Assembly: GCA_965644295.1 (NCBI GenBank)
Contig: CBFFRP010000461.1
Coordinates: forward strand, 62,001 to 126,000
Reading direction: 5' to 3'
From: Paraphysomonas bandaiensis
Taxonomy: Eukaryota; Chrysophyceae
Length of the DNA: 64,000 nucleotides
Below, one piece after another: positions 32,783 through 45,100 of the stretch. Under the pieces are notes generated by a model. It saw only the letters and a program-made list of their open reading frames with translations, did not search any database and had not been told where the DNA came from. Position numbers and translations under genes: made by a program. Numbering within the stretch: the first letter of the stretch is position 1; each line of letters opens with the position of its first letter.

Positions 32783-34840
32783 ATGAGAAACATCATTTGC
32801 AGTATAGTTCTTTGTATATCTGTGTTACTTACCTTCATAAGTGCACACAATCCCATATATTCTGACCAGAGATCATGTGATACAATACACAACACATCCT
32901 TATCAAAAACTGAATATATTGATGCATATGAAATGTCCATATTAAGTGCTTTAGTGTATTCGAAATGGCCTGCAGCAAAAAAGAATTCGCCTAACCTACC
33001 AGTTCATGTGGAGTTTGAGATTTCTTATGGAAACAAATGGTGTGAACTCATGTTGGGAAATATGTTTAAGAGGAATATATGTAGAGCTCAAGTATATGTT
33101 CAGCAAACATTGTATCGTACTAAGTCATACTCGATTATTGCTACCCCTAAACTTGGACTTATATCAGCATATAATAGATTGTGGTATCCTTTAGCAGGCT
33201 TTTTACCTTATTATTCAAAAAATGCATCTTCGGTGAAAGCTACAGCTGATGACAAGCCAAATACTACAGAACAGCCAGCACTAAAGTCGCTCCAAAGTAT
33301 CTCAGCTTGTCCGTCAAGGAATTGTTATAGGGAGAAGTACCATCTACTATGGTTTTTTGACGGGTGGTCGGAAAACAGTGTGTGGCATGACACGGAGCTC
33401 TTGATAGCGGAAAATATTAAATCTAACACTGTAGCATTCGTATTTCGAGGAAGTGAGAGTGCCGCTGATTTATACACTAATAGCCAGCGATTCGAGCCCG
33501 CGAAGTTACGTAATTTATATCGTGGTTGCACAAATGGATCTATACATAGAGGAATGCTAAACGCTTATTTTCGTGTTAATACTGGCACCATCGTGAAGCT
33601 TAAGTCAAAGAACAATGCCAGAGCTTTCCTCGGGGCTAATTCCAGATTTGATAGACACATAGACGATATATTTGATGCGTGTAGACACCGTAAGGAGAGT
33701 ATAAAGGAGTCGTCTTTTTACTCGAGGTACTTGGGGAGGAAACACCGGGCGGAAGTTATGAATGGAAATTCTTGTGCAGTTCAGCGAACATCTCTCTCAG
33801 AAATGCTCTATAAGGCGGTTACTACTGCTCTGCGTCAAGGGAAACGGGTGATTTGTACTGGACACAGTCTGGGGGGTGCTTTGGCCTCATTGCTCGCACT
33901 GGATGTACTTATCAACTCTCACGCTGAGTCAATACATCTACCATATGTGCATAAGTTGCATTTGTATACTTATGGCGAGCCAGACTTTGCTGATAAAAGT
34001 TTTTTTAGAAGTATTATTAACAGATCGAGGTATGTGTCTTTTTTAGCCAATGAACGGTACAGGCGTTTTGTGACTATGTCCAATGCCCCGAATTGTAGAC
34101 CGGACATAGTAACTACAGTTGCGGCCCGAGCTGTCAGTATACTTGGCAATACTGTTGTTGGTAGAGTTATAGATAAAGGTACCAAACAAATACAGGATCA
34201 GAAATCTAGGGTTAGTGACGAAAACCGTATTACACAACTGCAAGATGCTGATAATGAATTTGAAAATCTATATGGAAGTACACGCGATTCGGTTACTACA
34301 GATCCAGATGCGCCTCTCAGTATATCTTCTCGGTCAAGGTTTGTAACTACCTTTAAGTTGCCTGGGGTTTTCAGAAAAACTGTAAATGTTACTCCATCTT
34401 CTCTGACGCCGAACATGACGCATTCTCATACATATACGAGTAATATCATGTCTACTCTGGATAGCACAGAAGTGGTGTACCTGACACCACCCACATATTT
34501 AAGCAGTGGTTCCGCTCGGAACAGTATGCATGCACACGGAATACAGCACTATATACGTGGAATATTACATAGTGCGTATGAGTCGGATTTATTTACTCCA
34601 GGTTGTGAATATGCTTCCAACAGTACACAATCTAACGTTAGATATAACTCAAGTTTATCGTATAGTGGAAGGTTCATGTGGAGAAAGCAACGGAATATAA
34701 ATGTTTCGGAAGAAGTGGGAAACGCAAGACCTACGATTTTATCCCATGATGTTCCTTTATATGTTTTTTCTAAACTCCAATGGTGGCTGGACGATTGTTA
34801 CAAAGAATATGATAACGGTTTCAGCACACATGTTTGTTAA
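32783..34840 (+). CDS. Secreted class 3 lipase-like alpha/beta hydrolase
   Basis: Intronless, 685 residues, ATG at 32783. A clear signal peptide (NIICSIVLCISVLLTFISA) opens the protein. The lipase 3 core shows VAFVFRGSESAADLYTNSQ (oxyanion-side strand), IHRGMLNAYF, the nucleophile elbow CTGHSLGGALASLLALD with Ser362, then HKLHLYTYGEPDFADKSFF in place of the usual TFGxPRVG, and PNCRPDIVTT as the likely Asp region. The catalytic His cannot be assigned; candidates lie in the HSHTYTS segment or later. Known family activity is hydrolysis of acyl glycerols or other lipid esters. An insertion of about 60 residues, Lys/Arg-rich, precedes the nucleophile, and a long Ser/Thr-rich C-terminal half has several N-glycosylation sequons. 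It is probably extracellular or vacuolar. Confidence 0.85.
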   Translation: MRNIICSIVLCISVLLTFISAHNPIYSDQRSCDTIHNTSLSKTEYIDAYEMSILSALVYSKWPAAKKNSPNLPVHVEFEISYGNKWCELMLGNMFKRNICRAQVYVQQTLYRTKSYSIIATPKLGLISAYNRLWYPLAGFLPYYSKNASSVKATADDKPNTTEQPALKSLQSISACPSRNCYREKYHLLWFFDGWSENSVWHDTELLIAENIKSNTVAFVFRGSESAADLYTNSQRFEPAKLRNLYRGCTNGSIHRGMLNAYFRVNTGTIVKLKSKNNARAFLGANSRFDRHIDDIFDACRHRKESIKESSFYSRYLGRKHRAEVMNGNSCAVQRTSLSEMLYKAVTTALRQGKRVICTGHSLGGALASLLALDVLINSHAESIHLPYVHKLHLYTYGEPDFADKSFFRSIINRSRYVSFLANERYRRFVTMSNAPNCRPDIVTTVAARAVSILGNTVVGRVIDKGTKQIQDQKSRVSDENRITQLQDADNEFENLYGSTRDSVTTDPDAPLSISSRSRFVTTFKLPGVFRKTVNVTPSSLTPNMTHSHTYTSNIMSTLDSTEVVYLTPPTYLSSGSARNSMHAHGIQHYIRGILHSAYESDLFTPGCEYASNSTQSNVRYNSSLSYSGRFMWRKQRNINVSEEVGNARPTILSHDVPLYVFSKLQWWLDDCYKEYDNGFSTHVC

Positions 34841-35968
34841 TGGGTAGATTACATTTGTATTTTAAAGAATTTTACTATTATGTTTGTATTTGTCGACATC
34901 TCCTCAATTGTATTTCCGATGATCACTTGAATTTTCTTATGTAACTAATTAGAGGAATAGAATAAAAATAAAAACTTATAGCAATGCATGATATTCCGTA
35001 CATCTAAAACAGCGGCAAGTAGAATCACTTCTTTCACTCATATCTGCCTCATTTGAAGCACGATAGAAATAGGTTTAAGCTCCATGGGTGCTATCTTATA
35101 TGCTCCATATATAAGTATACTGGTAGGAATGACCCAATATGTGTCATCTTCACAATGATGGATTGGAGGTTAGATTTCTATGACGAATACAGATATTAAA
35201 ACTTTATCGGTAACATATCTGAACCTCAATTATAGCATACTGACATCAGCCTGAGTAACAATGTAACAATATGTTAGCACGTCTTCATTTTTTTGCTGCT
35301 ATTTGTATGGATAGCATACCAACCAAGGATGTCATTCTTCATGTTACTTATTTCTATGCACTTGATATTTTAGGCCTTCAGTAATGTTGACAATGGCACA
35401 GTTCTTGATGAGATTATAAAAATTAACTTCAGAGTACCACAACAACTACGCGGGAATGGTCATGACAATACCTCTATCACTCTCTCTATTGATGATTAAG
35501 TAATTATTGAAGATAAACTCATCTTTTTACAAGTTTACCAACACAAGAAGCGTCATCATGATATGAATGCACTAGTCATGTATAAGAACAAAACACGATA
35601 TGAATCCATATCCACTACTCGTAGTAATTCAACTACACTACACTAAAAGTAAGCTTCAAAGATATCGTCAACAACTGCCCTAGCGCCAATGGATCATTGT
35701 AACCTACACCTTTGCTCCTTATTCGTTTCTACGAAGATATCAACAATAGATACACACATACATCTACACCAATATCTTAACAAGGCCTATAAACCCTTCA
35801 TATTTATAGATTTTAGAATATAACTCCGATTTCTAGCACTGTTTTCTACATTTTATCACCCTGTATTCTATATATTATAGATTTGGTAAATTGGTGTTGT
35901 GTGTTGATTTCTATAGCTAAAAAAATCAAAGACATACAGTATATATGTATATGTATATATAGCATCAT
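34841..35968. other. Intergenic, 1.1 kb, with one possible micro-gene
   Basis: AT-rich sequence between the lipase and the ArfGAP/DENN gene. The only coding-like signal is the small two-exon candidate at 35180-35499, listed separately. Confidence 0.4.
35180..35499 (+). CDS. Possible two-exon small ORF (51 residues) or exon remnant
   Basis: A 30-nt exon (35180-35209, MTNTDIKTLS) ends at a GTAACA donor. An exon at 35374-35499 starts after TATTTTAG and reads AFSNVDNGTVLDEIIKINF to a stop; the phases match. The second exon has protein-like composition in a very AT-rich surrounding. No family is recognised. It may be a chance ORF or the leftover last exon of a lost gene. Confidence 0.2.
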
Positions 35969-38900
35969 ATGATACACTGTACATACAGCAGTATATATGA
36001 GGCTCAACATCATTCAATGGAATCAATTAATCACATATCAATATATACGTGTCTCTTAGTAGAAATGGATGACACACTCAGTGAAAGGAGTACATTAAGT
36101 GTTTCTAGAGATTCAACAAAACTGTCATCAGCTCATCGTGATTTAGTTAAGACATTACGTCGAGTAGAGAACAGGTTATGTGCTGACTGTGATGCACCAA
36201 TTAGTCAATCCCATTATGCCTCATGTGTTCATGGTGTATGGATATGCAAAGACTGTGCAGAAGTTCATACGAATGTGCTTGGATATAATGTGAAGAGTTC
36301 GAAGGATGAATGGACAGAGGAGGAGCTCGAGATTATAACTAGCCAGTCCAATTTAAAAGTCAATGCTAGTTTAGAGCGATATATACCTTCAGGGTGGACG
36401 AAATGTACACCGAACAGCACTATGAGTCATAGAGAAATATGGATACAAGCCAAATATGATAGCAAGCTTTTTGTAATCCCTAATACGATTTCTTCGATGC
36501 CTGCTACTCCCAATAATTCAACAGAACAAACATCACTTTCGAGTGAAATCAATATTTTGCCGCCAAGACTGCTTGATTTTTTCCTTAGCGTTTCTGTAGG
36601 ACAGTGTACTGATTTTGGGTCAGATTTTTCTCTCATTAGTGTGGACAGTATTAATTTTAACCCTCAAATTACATCGTGCTTACCTGGGCTAAACCATTAC
36701 AAGGATACTCCAATCCCTAGTCATTTGGGATCATTCGTTTTTCCTCAAGGTGTTCACTTATCAAGTGAAGAAATTGCGCCTTATTTCTTCACGTTCGTAC
36801 TGGTGAGTGCTGATTTATGTTACACATTGTGTGGTGTCGCCTGTTTTTGTGTATATTTTCTAAAGCTGCTCGTGTAGACGGATGTGTCAGCAGTCAAGTT
36901 GTACGGCGGTGTTCTACAGATATACGAGTTGATTGAGCCAGAGGAGGTCGCTGCATTGCTTGGACACCCTCCTGGATCACCTCTCCTTCCGCAGATGAAT
37001 CTCGTATACATGCCTAAATCTCTTGTTCTTCTGTCCCATTACCCATTTTACAACCTTTTTCGGTGCAGCTTGGAACAAATATATCGTATTTCGCTTAGTT
37101 CCTCACCCTTGCCTATGGAGCGGTATATTTCTAACTTGCTCCAGGTTCCTCTCCCGCCTCATGGGTGTATAGAGGTGTCTTACTGCTCTCTGGCAGATTG
37201 CACTCTTACTATTTCTAGACCGCCGAAGAACCAATTACCTATGGTGGATTTCTCCTATCGGCCACTATTTACTTGCCTCTCTGTGGATAATATATTACTT
37301 ATATTTTCGTACCTCATGTACGAGCACAAGATATGCTTTGCATCGGATTCTATAGCTCTGCTGACGCCAATACAAGAGGCGTTCTTATCTTTATTTTTTC
37401 CTTTTGTGTGGCAAGGTGCATATATACCTGTACTACCGAGCCATATGCTAGATATTGTTGATGCACCAGTGCCATTAATGGTTGGAATCAATCGATCTGA
37501 ATACCCTAATTTCGGAGCTGATGATGACTCCTATCCCCAGGGTGTAGTCACTGTGGATATAGATAACGACCATGTGCACGTTGGGACTGACGATCACGGG
37601 CACCGCTTGCAACCTATCACGCTTCCACCACGAGAAGCATCTAAGTTGAAGTCGAAGTTAGTCGAGTTTGGAGCATGTATTCATCGTGTCAATGTGACGG
37701 AAACTTTGGGTTGCGCTGGTATATCATTCCCTCGAAACGAACATTTAGTTCCCATCAAAACATTTTTTACGGAAGACGGCGTAATGTTGAATCATTTTCA
37801 TGGTAGTCAGTCTATTACTCTCGCTGACACGAAGGTTCAAATCCCATATCAAAGTACTATTTCATCTGCTCATACGAAATCAGTGCTCAGTCCTGCCAAC
37901 AATGCTAATACAAGAGATGGATTTGACGCCAAAGAAATCCGATATGCTTTCTTGCGTTTTTTTTTATCAATATTCCGAGATTTTCAACAGTATATGTCAC
38001 AGCAAGAGACTACTGGCAACCAAAAAGAGAAACAAAAGAAACGTACCTCGAACGGGGTTATGGGTAAATTTAGCAGGGATAGTTACCTCACCGCCCATTC
38101 GGGATCGTTCTTTGCAAATTTGTAAGTATTTTTGTCAAGCTACCGTGAACAAAAGATTTTCACATTGTACACACTAAATGTGTAAAATTCATTGACGTTG
38201 TTCATATAGGGTCGATACACAAATGTTTACAAAGTTTGCTGAGGAGCGAGAGGCACTTCCAGACGAGCCCGAAATTAAATTTTTTGATGAGTGTATCATC
38301 GACAAACTCAATCGAAGTAAAACAACGTTGTCGAAATCTACCACCCCATTTCTAGACGATAGAAGGTGATTGACCATAGTGTGTATAGCTATATTGCATT
38401 ATATATATATTCCATTATTGTAATTGTTACGCGATGTGGTCTGATATTCGGTACTGCTTCCTATATACCTATCATTTTAATACGAAAATGCAGTGATGCT
38501 GTCCAGTCCACTTTTATTCCAGTGCAGCCTTCTAAACACGCGATTCCTCCCAATGCGAAATACGTGTATCCTAGGTTTCCTCAACTTAAATCGGAGCTGG
38601 TGGCTAGTTTTCGCCCTCCTCGGCAGCTTCAAAGGGGTCCCGAGAAGCGCCGATTGTTTAGCACCTCTGCTCAAATGCTTGCACTTGGTCAATCAGTGGA
38701 AAGGACAGCCAGGAGGCGTAGTTTCACGCTGAGTGAAAATGCAGTGGTGAATATTTTAGCGCATAGTAAAGCGAGATACAATCAACTGGATACTGCAGTG
38801 ACACAGTTCAAGAGCTACATTCGAATGAAGCCTATTCGCTTACAGTACAAGTGCAGTAGGAGGGCTTGTATTGTTATCCAACGCGCATATCGCAGGTGGC

Positions 38901-39799
38901 GCATTTGGCGTCTCAACGAACAGTACAATGAGCTACAGCATAAACTCCTCCGACGAATTCAAACAATTGCTCGTCGATATGTTGCACAGCAGATGTATAA
39001 GCGTCTCAAACGCAGTGCCATTACAGCCCAAGCACTATGGAGAATGATATACACCAAGAAATGGCTGGCCGCTCGTCGGAAAAAAGTCACACTGCTCCAG
39101 GCGCTATACCGTGGAAGATGTCAACGGAGAAGGTATCAAAGTATACTTCATGCCCTGGTGATTATTCAAGCGCGAATTAAAACACATCTTGTTTGTAAGA
39201 AGTATACTGCTATTCAACTTTCCCTGCAACAAAAACTGCGGAAAATTCTGTTTATGCTATGGAAGGCTTCCAATACGCCATTGGAATATAGGAGTAAGTT
39301 TTGGAGAGCATTGTCTGGCTCTGGCTTTTTCAGTATATGCGTATACCGGGAAGAAGTTTCAAATCTTTGGAAAATGTTGAAGTATAATTCTTCTGTTGTG
39401 GATAATATACAGGGAGACCTGTCGAGACTAGTATCTAATGTAGATGACTTAATGATTGCGGCAGAACGCCAGACAACGAACACACACGAATCTCCGGTGC
39501 TGGCGGCAGAGAGAACATCCCTGTACGATATTTTGAAAAGAGATCCTTCAAAAGTTAAGGACAGATTTTTTGAAGCATTTTCTATTCAAGGGGACAAGAA
39601 ACGCAAAAGAAATTTGACATCAACTCTCTTGTGGAGAGATTTAGAGCGGGCAGATGCGTCCGCTGATATTGTTCTGGATATCATCACTGTGACTTCGCAG
39701 GATTTAGTGAGATGGAAATCCGAGAGGACTGCAACTCGAATGCAGAGGAATTTAGCCGATGTAGTTCGTGCGTGTATGCATTCTGTGCGGATGAAATGA
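35969..39799 (+). CDS. ArfGAP-like zinc finger / DENN / IQ-motif fusion protein
   Basis: Four exons, 35969-36802, 36878-38121, 38210-38365 and 38494-39799, close to 1,179 residues. In-frame starts at 36017 and 36065 are also possible; the last (MDDTLSERST) looks most natural. An ArfGAP-type finger is seen near residues 70-95 (CADC, 17 residues, CKDC), followed by W-rich ArfGAP-like sequence ending REIWIQAKYDSKLFV. The Arg after the finger His (HR in active ArfGAPs) is Thr here (VHTNVLG). A tripartite DENN module follows: u-DENN (MPKSLVLLSHYPFYNLFR), core DENN (LSVDNILLIFSYLMYEHKIC; FPFVWQGAYIPVLPSHMLD; DAPVPLMVGI) and d-DENN. The final exon has about five IQ-like motifs (IVIQRAYRRWRIW; TLLQALYRGRCQRRRY). 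By family: Rab exchange activity from DENN, calmodulin binding by IQ. ArfGAP activity is doubtful. Confidence 0.85.
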
Positions 39800-40039
39800 A
39801 TTTGTAATGATACCATGCATCGAAAGTTTTTGTGTGTTGCATATTATTCCTGTTGTATTTAGAGTAGGTTGCTGGTGTAATAATGCATATCTGAATATAA
39901 GAAAAATGTCGTGGGAGATCAGCCTACAATGGTACAATTACGAAATATTGCTATCAATATTCTAGCATATCAATTAATAAAGGGCCCAACTTCACCAATA
40001 AAACCATGTACACAATACTTAGAGTGAAGTTCAAATGTT

Positions 40040-40152
40040 TCTAGATTTCATCGTCGAAATTAGAATCATCGTCACCATGTTTCTCGATGTCATCGTCTGC
40101 CCCAAGTTCGCGGTCAAGCTCCTTCAGAATCGATTGTATTTCGAAAATATTT
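40040..40152 (-). pseudogene. Acidic C-terminal exon-like fragment
   Basis: The minus strand reads IFEIQSILKELDRELGADD and then an Asp-rich tail to a stop, about 37 codons, with higher GC than its surroundings. The upstream stop is close and no convincing acceptor or partner exon was found, so a gene remnant is the best reading. The family is not recognised. Confidence 0.25.
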
Positions 40153-41530
40153 TATTGTGAGATTCGTTTTTTGAACTGTGGCTCAGTAACTATAACATGC
40201 ACCTTATGACTGACGCATAAAGTAAACTACATCGGTTTTATGGGATCAATATAGCAACTGACAGATATATGTTATCATCTATCAGCAGAATCGATAAGTG
40301 AATATCATTGTGATATAGCTGTCATCTGTCTTTTATATACAATCAACCTCGCAAGAATACAATGTTTGCATTAAATTGTATTACTTTTATATGTGTGAAA
40401 TATCAAAATTAATATCAATTATTAAGTAAGTAGTGGTAACTGATCAGCCTAATTTGTAAAGCATATTGTCAATTGTATTTACACAATTGCCACGATACTC
40501 AAGTACAATATATTCTTTCCTAGCACTTATTCTATAGTGTCTATAGTCCTGATAAAAGGAGAATATTAAATACTAATTACTACTTCTTTTGATCATGACT
40601 CATTTCTGTTTTCGGGGTGACTCTATCCTACACACATTGATTGATCGATTAATCTAATACAACTACACGTTGAACGAAACTACATGCTGCTGATTATTCA
40701 TATATTATATTGAAAGTCTTATTATTAGCAATAGGCGTTAAAAGTCTGCACCAACTTAGTAGCTAGATGAGCTAGACAAACTAGTTAGACCTCTACCTGT
40801 AACTAATCAGTACATACTTTTTTAATCCTACTATTTAACGCTACGGAAGCTGCTTATGCGTCGCCGCAAGCACCAAGGTGCGACCACTTCCGCTCTGAGT
40901 TCTTAAGGTGAACATCCTGGATGCTTGACTTCAGCAGGCAGCCCAATATCCCGGTTACCCTTCAGGTGGGCCCTGTCCCGGATATGCCTGTTTATTCGTC
41001 AGGGCCCAAAGACGTCTACACAAATGACACTTATTGGTGTCCCTTGTACCACATAAGCATTCGGCTATATGCGTGGGCAGAACAATATCTGCTGACTATG
41101 TTTGCGGTTCACGTTAGTTTCCCAGAGAGAGTTTCTCCGGTACTTATCCCCCAGAACACCACGAAAAGGTGCGAGTCCGACTTTGTTGAGGGTGCTGATT
41201 ATTCAATTACTAGAATATATTGAAGAATGTATATGCTTTTATGCAACTCCCCTATTAGTTGCTCTATATTCTAGTTTCATTTACCTGTTGCTGGCTTATA
41301 CGAGTAAGTTCTACAAACTCTGTGAGTATATTTCTTCCGGATTTAGAAGAACGAGTCATATAGAAGCCGTATATAATAAGAGTTTGGTCTCACTGTATAT
41401 GATGGCATTATTATGTGTGTTTATCTCTGAATGGGCATTGATGTTTATATCTATAAGATACTGGACATGTATGTATCTGCTCTACCACTCAATGGTCATT
41501 CCACTGTATATCTGGACATCAATATATAGA

Positions 41531-41655
41531 ACGTATCGGCATCCTTCGTTTATTTTTGTTCCAAGATGCCTCTAATATTGAGACAATAATTATGTGTATT
41601 CCAGCCGTAGTTGTTGTTCAGTAATATAGAAGAATTTTGCTTCAATTTATTTCCG
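41531..41655 (+). repeat. Dispersed 125-bp repeat, copy 2
   Basis: Same-orientation partner of 9326-9450, about 32 kb away; see that entry for shared words. The two copies diverge immediately outside these limits, as expected for a mobile or duplicated unit. Confidence 0.8.
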
Positions 41656-42195
41656 CAATATGAGATGCTGACTGCCGATACGAATACTATAATACAGGAT
41701 CCAGTTCGTGCCGTTTGTCCCATCAATAGTCTTGCACTGCTGCACACTCAAAAGTACTGCACAGGAGGAGCAGCAAGACGAAAGAAGGGAATAATTGTTA
41801 ACAACAAAAAAAATGTACTGAATGATATGAAGTTACTGTTAGCATCTCACCTATATAGGTATACTCCTGCTGTACTAATGTATACAGAGAGTGGATACAC
41901 GATATATAGCAGCCAACTGTACACGTCTATGTCACAGTGGTCCACTTCACTGCTTTGATATACATATACATATCTACTTATTATTGTTCGACACAGTGAC
42001 AAAGTACAATTGACTAAAAGAATATAGACTTGATTCACCAATAGGAGAATCTATTGTCAAGTAATCACGTGTCTGAACCAACTTCTCGTTATATGTTATG
42101 ATTAAGATCTATATGGTGTGGAGTTACGCATCCTATTAATATATATATATATAGCTACATTACATTATTATACTTTGTACTGATCAATTAACAAT

Positions 42196-45100
42196 ATGAC
42201 GACACAGATTTATTTTACGATTGTATTCGTTTTGTCCTGTTTTACATCAATTTATGCAGGAGATTGCGATGTATCGTCTGGTCATTGTTATTTTATATTA
42301 TATAACACCAGCTTTCAAGATGCAATTGATACTTGTGCATACCAGGGAGCTTATATTGTTACCATCAATTCATATGATGAAAACACTTTCCTGTTGAACA
42401 CTTATGGATATTTGTCGTCATATGGGTATATCGGGCTTAACGATAGGGAGAACTTCGATGAGTTTGTATGGGCGGGAAATGATACATCATCTTACACGTA
42501 CTTTGATACGGATGAACCCGATGACATAGATAACTTAAATGGTGGACAGTATGCCGATTGCGTTGTCTTTGATTTTGCTTCTGGGTTTTGGGTTGATGTT
42601 GCATGCGAAGGCCATGAAATTTATGCAATCTGTGAATACACTCAGACACGAACACCAACACTTAGTCCCACAGTACACCCAACAAAGCAACCGACAAACC
42701 TACCGACAGGGACACCGTCACAAAAACCGGTATACTATTATCCTCCGACGTCTCTGCCGTCGTCCGTACCTTCGTCGTCGCCTACAACTCAGCCGTCTAG
42801 AAACCCTACACAGCACCCAACATTGCAACCTACATCGACACCTACAACGACGCCAACTACATTACCTACATTGTCCCCTACTCCTGTACCAACATCAAAA
42901 CCCACTGCGTCTCCTACATCGTCTCCTACTTCTGTTCCCACTAAATTCCCAACTGTGCCACCTACATCATCCCCTACTCCCGGTCCTACTCCATTCCCTA
43001 CAACATCACCTACATCGTCCCCTACTCCTGTTCCAACACTAAACCCCACTGCGTCGCCGACATCGTCCCCTTCTCCTAGCCCTACACCAAACCCAACTGC
43101 GTCACCTACATTGCACCCTACTCCTGTTCCAACATCGAATCCCACTGTAACGCCTACATCTTCCCCTACTCCTAGCCCAACATCCAACCCTACTGTGTCG
43201 CCTACACCTTCCCCTACGAATTTTCCTACACTATACCCCACTGTATCACCAACATCTTCCCCTACCCCTAGCCCAACATCCAACCCCACTGTGTCGCCTA
43301 CATCTTCCCCTACTATTGTTCCTACACCAAACCCCACTGTATCGCCGACATCTTCCCCTACGAACTTTCCTACTCCGTACCCTACTGCATCACCGACATC
43401 TTCCCCTACTCCTAACCCAACATCCAACCCCACTGTATCACCGACATCTTCCCCTACTCCTAACCCAACATCGAACCCTACTGTGTCGCCTACACCTTCC
43501 CCTACCCCTAGCCCAACATCCAACCCCACTGTGTCGCCTACATCTTCCCCTACTATTGTTCCTACACCAAACCCCACTGCGTCGCCTACATCTTCCCCTA
43601 CGAATTTTCCTACACTGTACCCCACTGCATCACCAACATCTTCCCCTACTCCTAGCCCAACATCCAACCCCACTGTGCCGCCTACATCTTCCCCTACTCC
43701 TAACCCAACATCCAACCCTACTGTGTCGCCTACATCTTCCCCTACGAATTTTCCTACTCCGTACCCCACTGCATCACCAACATCTTCCCCTACTCCTAGC
43801 CCAACATCCAACCCCACTGTGTCGCCTACATCTTCCCCTACGAACTTTCCTACTCCGTACCCTACTGCATCACCAACATCTTCCCCTACTCCTAGCCCAA
43901 CACCCAACCCCACTGCGTCACCTACATCTTCCCCTACGAATTTTCCTATACCAATTCCCACTGTATCACCTACATCTTCCCCTACGAACTTTCCTACACT
44001 ATACCCCACTGCATCACCTACATCTTCCCCTACGAACTTTCCTACACTATACCCCACTGCATCACCTACATCTTCCCCTACGAACTTTCCTACACTATAC
44101 CCCACTGCATCACCAACATCTTCCCCTACTCCTAGCCCAACATCCAACCCCACTGTGCCGCCTACGTCTTCCCCTACAAGTTATCCCACAGAATACCCGT
44201 CACTATTACCTACACAAGAGCCTTCTCTAGATCCGACACCGAGTGAAAGACCTGCAGTGACTTCAATTCCAACTCCTGGAATAGGTGAAACAGCTACACC
44301 AACATCTGTAGGAAGTTCCACCCCAACAATTGTAGTAACTCCTGGGATAGGTGAAACATCTACACCAACATCTGTCGGTAGTTTTGTTCCGACAGTTGAT
44401 AATGGTGAGACTGTTACTCCAACAGTGGTAGTCGTAAGCCATGTACCCACTCCTGGAATAGGTGAGACAGCTACACCAACATCTGTAGGAAGTTCCACCC
44501 CAACAATTGTAGTTTCAAGCCATGTTCCAACTCCTGGGATAGGTGAAACATCTACACCAACATCTGTCGGTAGTTTTGTTCCGACAGTTGATAATGGTGA
44601 GACTGTTAATCCAACAGTGGTAGTCGTAAGCCATGTACCCACTCCTGGAATAGGTGAGACAGCTACACCAACATCTGTAGGAAGTTCCACCCCAACAATT
44701 GTAGTTTCAAGCCATGTTCCAACTCCTGGGATAGGTGAAACATCTACACCAACATCTGTCGGTAGTTTTGTTCCGACAGTTGATAATGGTGAGACTGTTA
44801 ATCCAACAGTGGTAGTTTCAAGTCATGCTCCAACTTCTGAGATAGGTGAGACATCTACACCAACATCTGTCGGTAGTTTTGTTCCGACAGTTGATAATGG
44901 TGAGACTGTTAATCCAACAGTGGTAGTCTCAAGCCATGCTCCAACCTCTGAGATAGGTGAGACATCTGCACCAACATCTGTCGGTAGTTTTGTTCCGACA
45001 GTTGATAATGGTGAGACTGTTAATCCAACAGTGGTAGTTTCAAGTCATGTTCCCACTCTTGCTGGTGGAGATACCGCTGAGCCAACTGGTTTTTCTCCTA

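Larger units (their letters stand above)
39800..42195. other. Intergenic, 2.4 kb, with gene and repeat debris
   Basis: Mostly AT-rich. It contains a short acidic minus-strand coding-like fragment (about 40152-40040), a GC-richer island at about 40850-41050 with a weak dynein-heavy-chain-like reading, and copy 2 of the 125-bp dispersed repeat. A TATATA tract lies about 50 bp before the giant gene. No complete gene is seen. Confidence 0.45.

Noticed and set aside
37846-37862. GGTTCAAATCCC word like a tRNA T-arm
   Set aside because: It lies inside the DENN coding frame and no cloverleaf forms around it.
40921-41050. Stretch resembling a dynein heavy chain C-terminal segment (MPV ... DTYWCPLY)
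   Set aside because: Only a few residues agree, there is no upstream coding and the sequence after it does not follow dynein; too weak to annotate.
42789-44153. 454-codon antisense ORF reading [10 protein letters not shown] repeats
   Set aside because: It is the complement of the PT-rich minisatellite of the giant gene; the frame stays open because of repeat composition.
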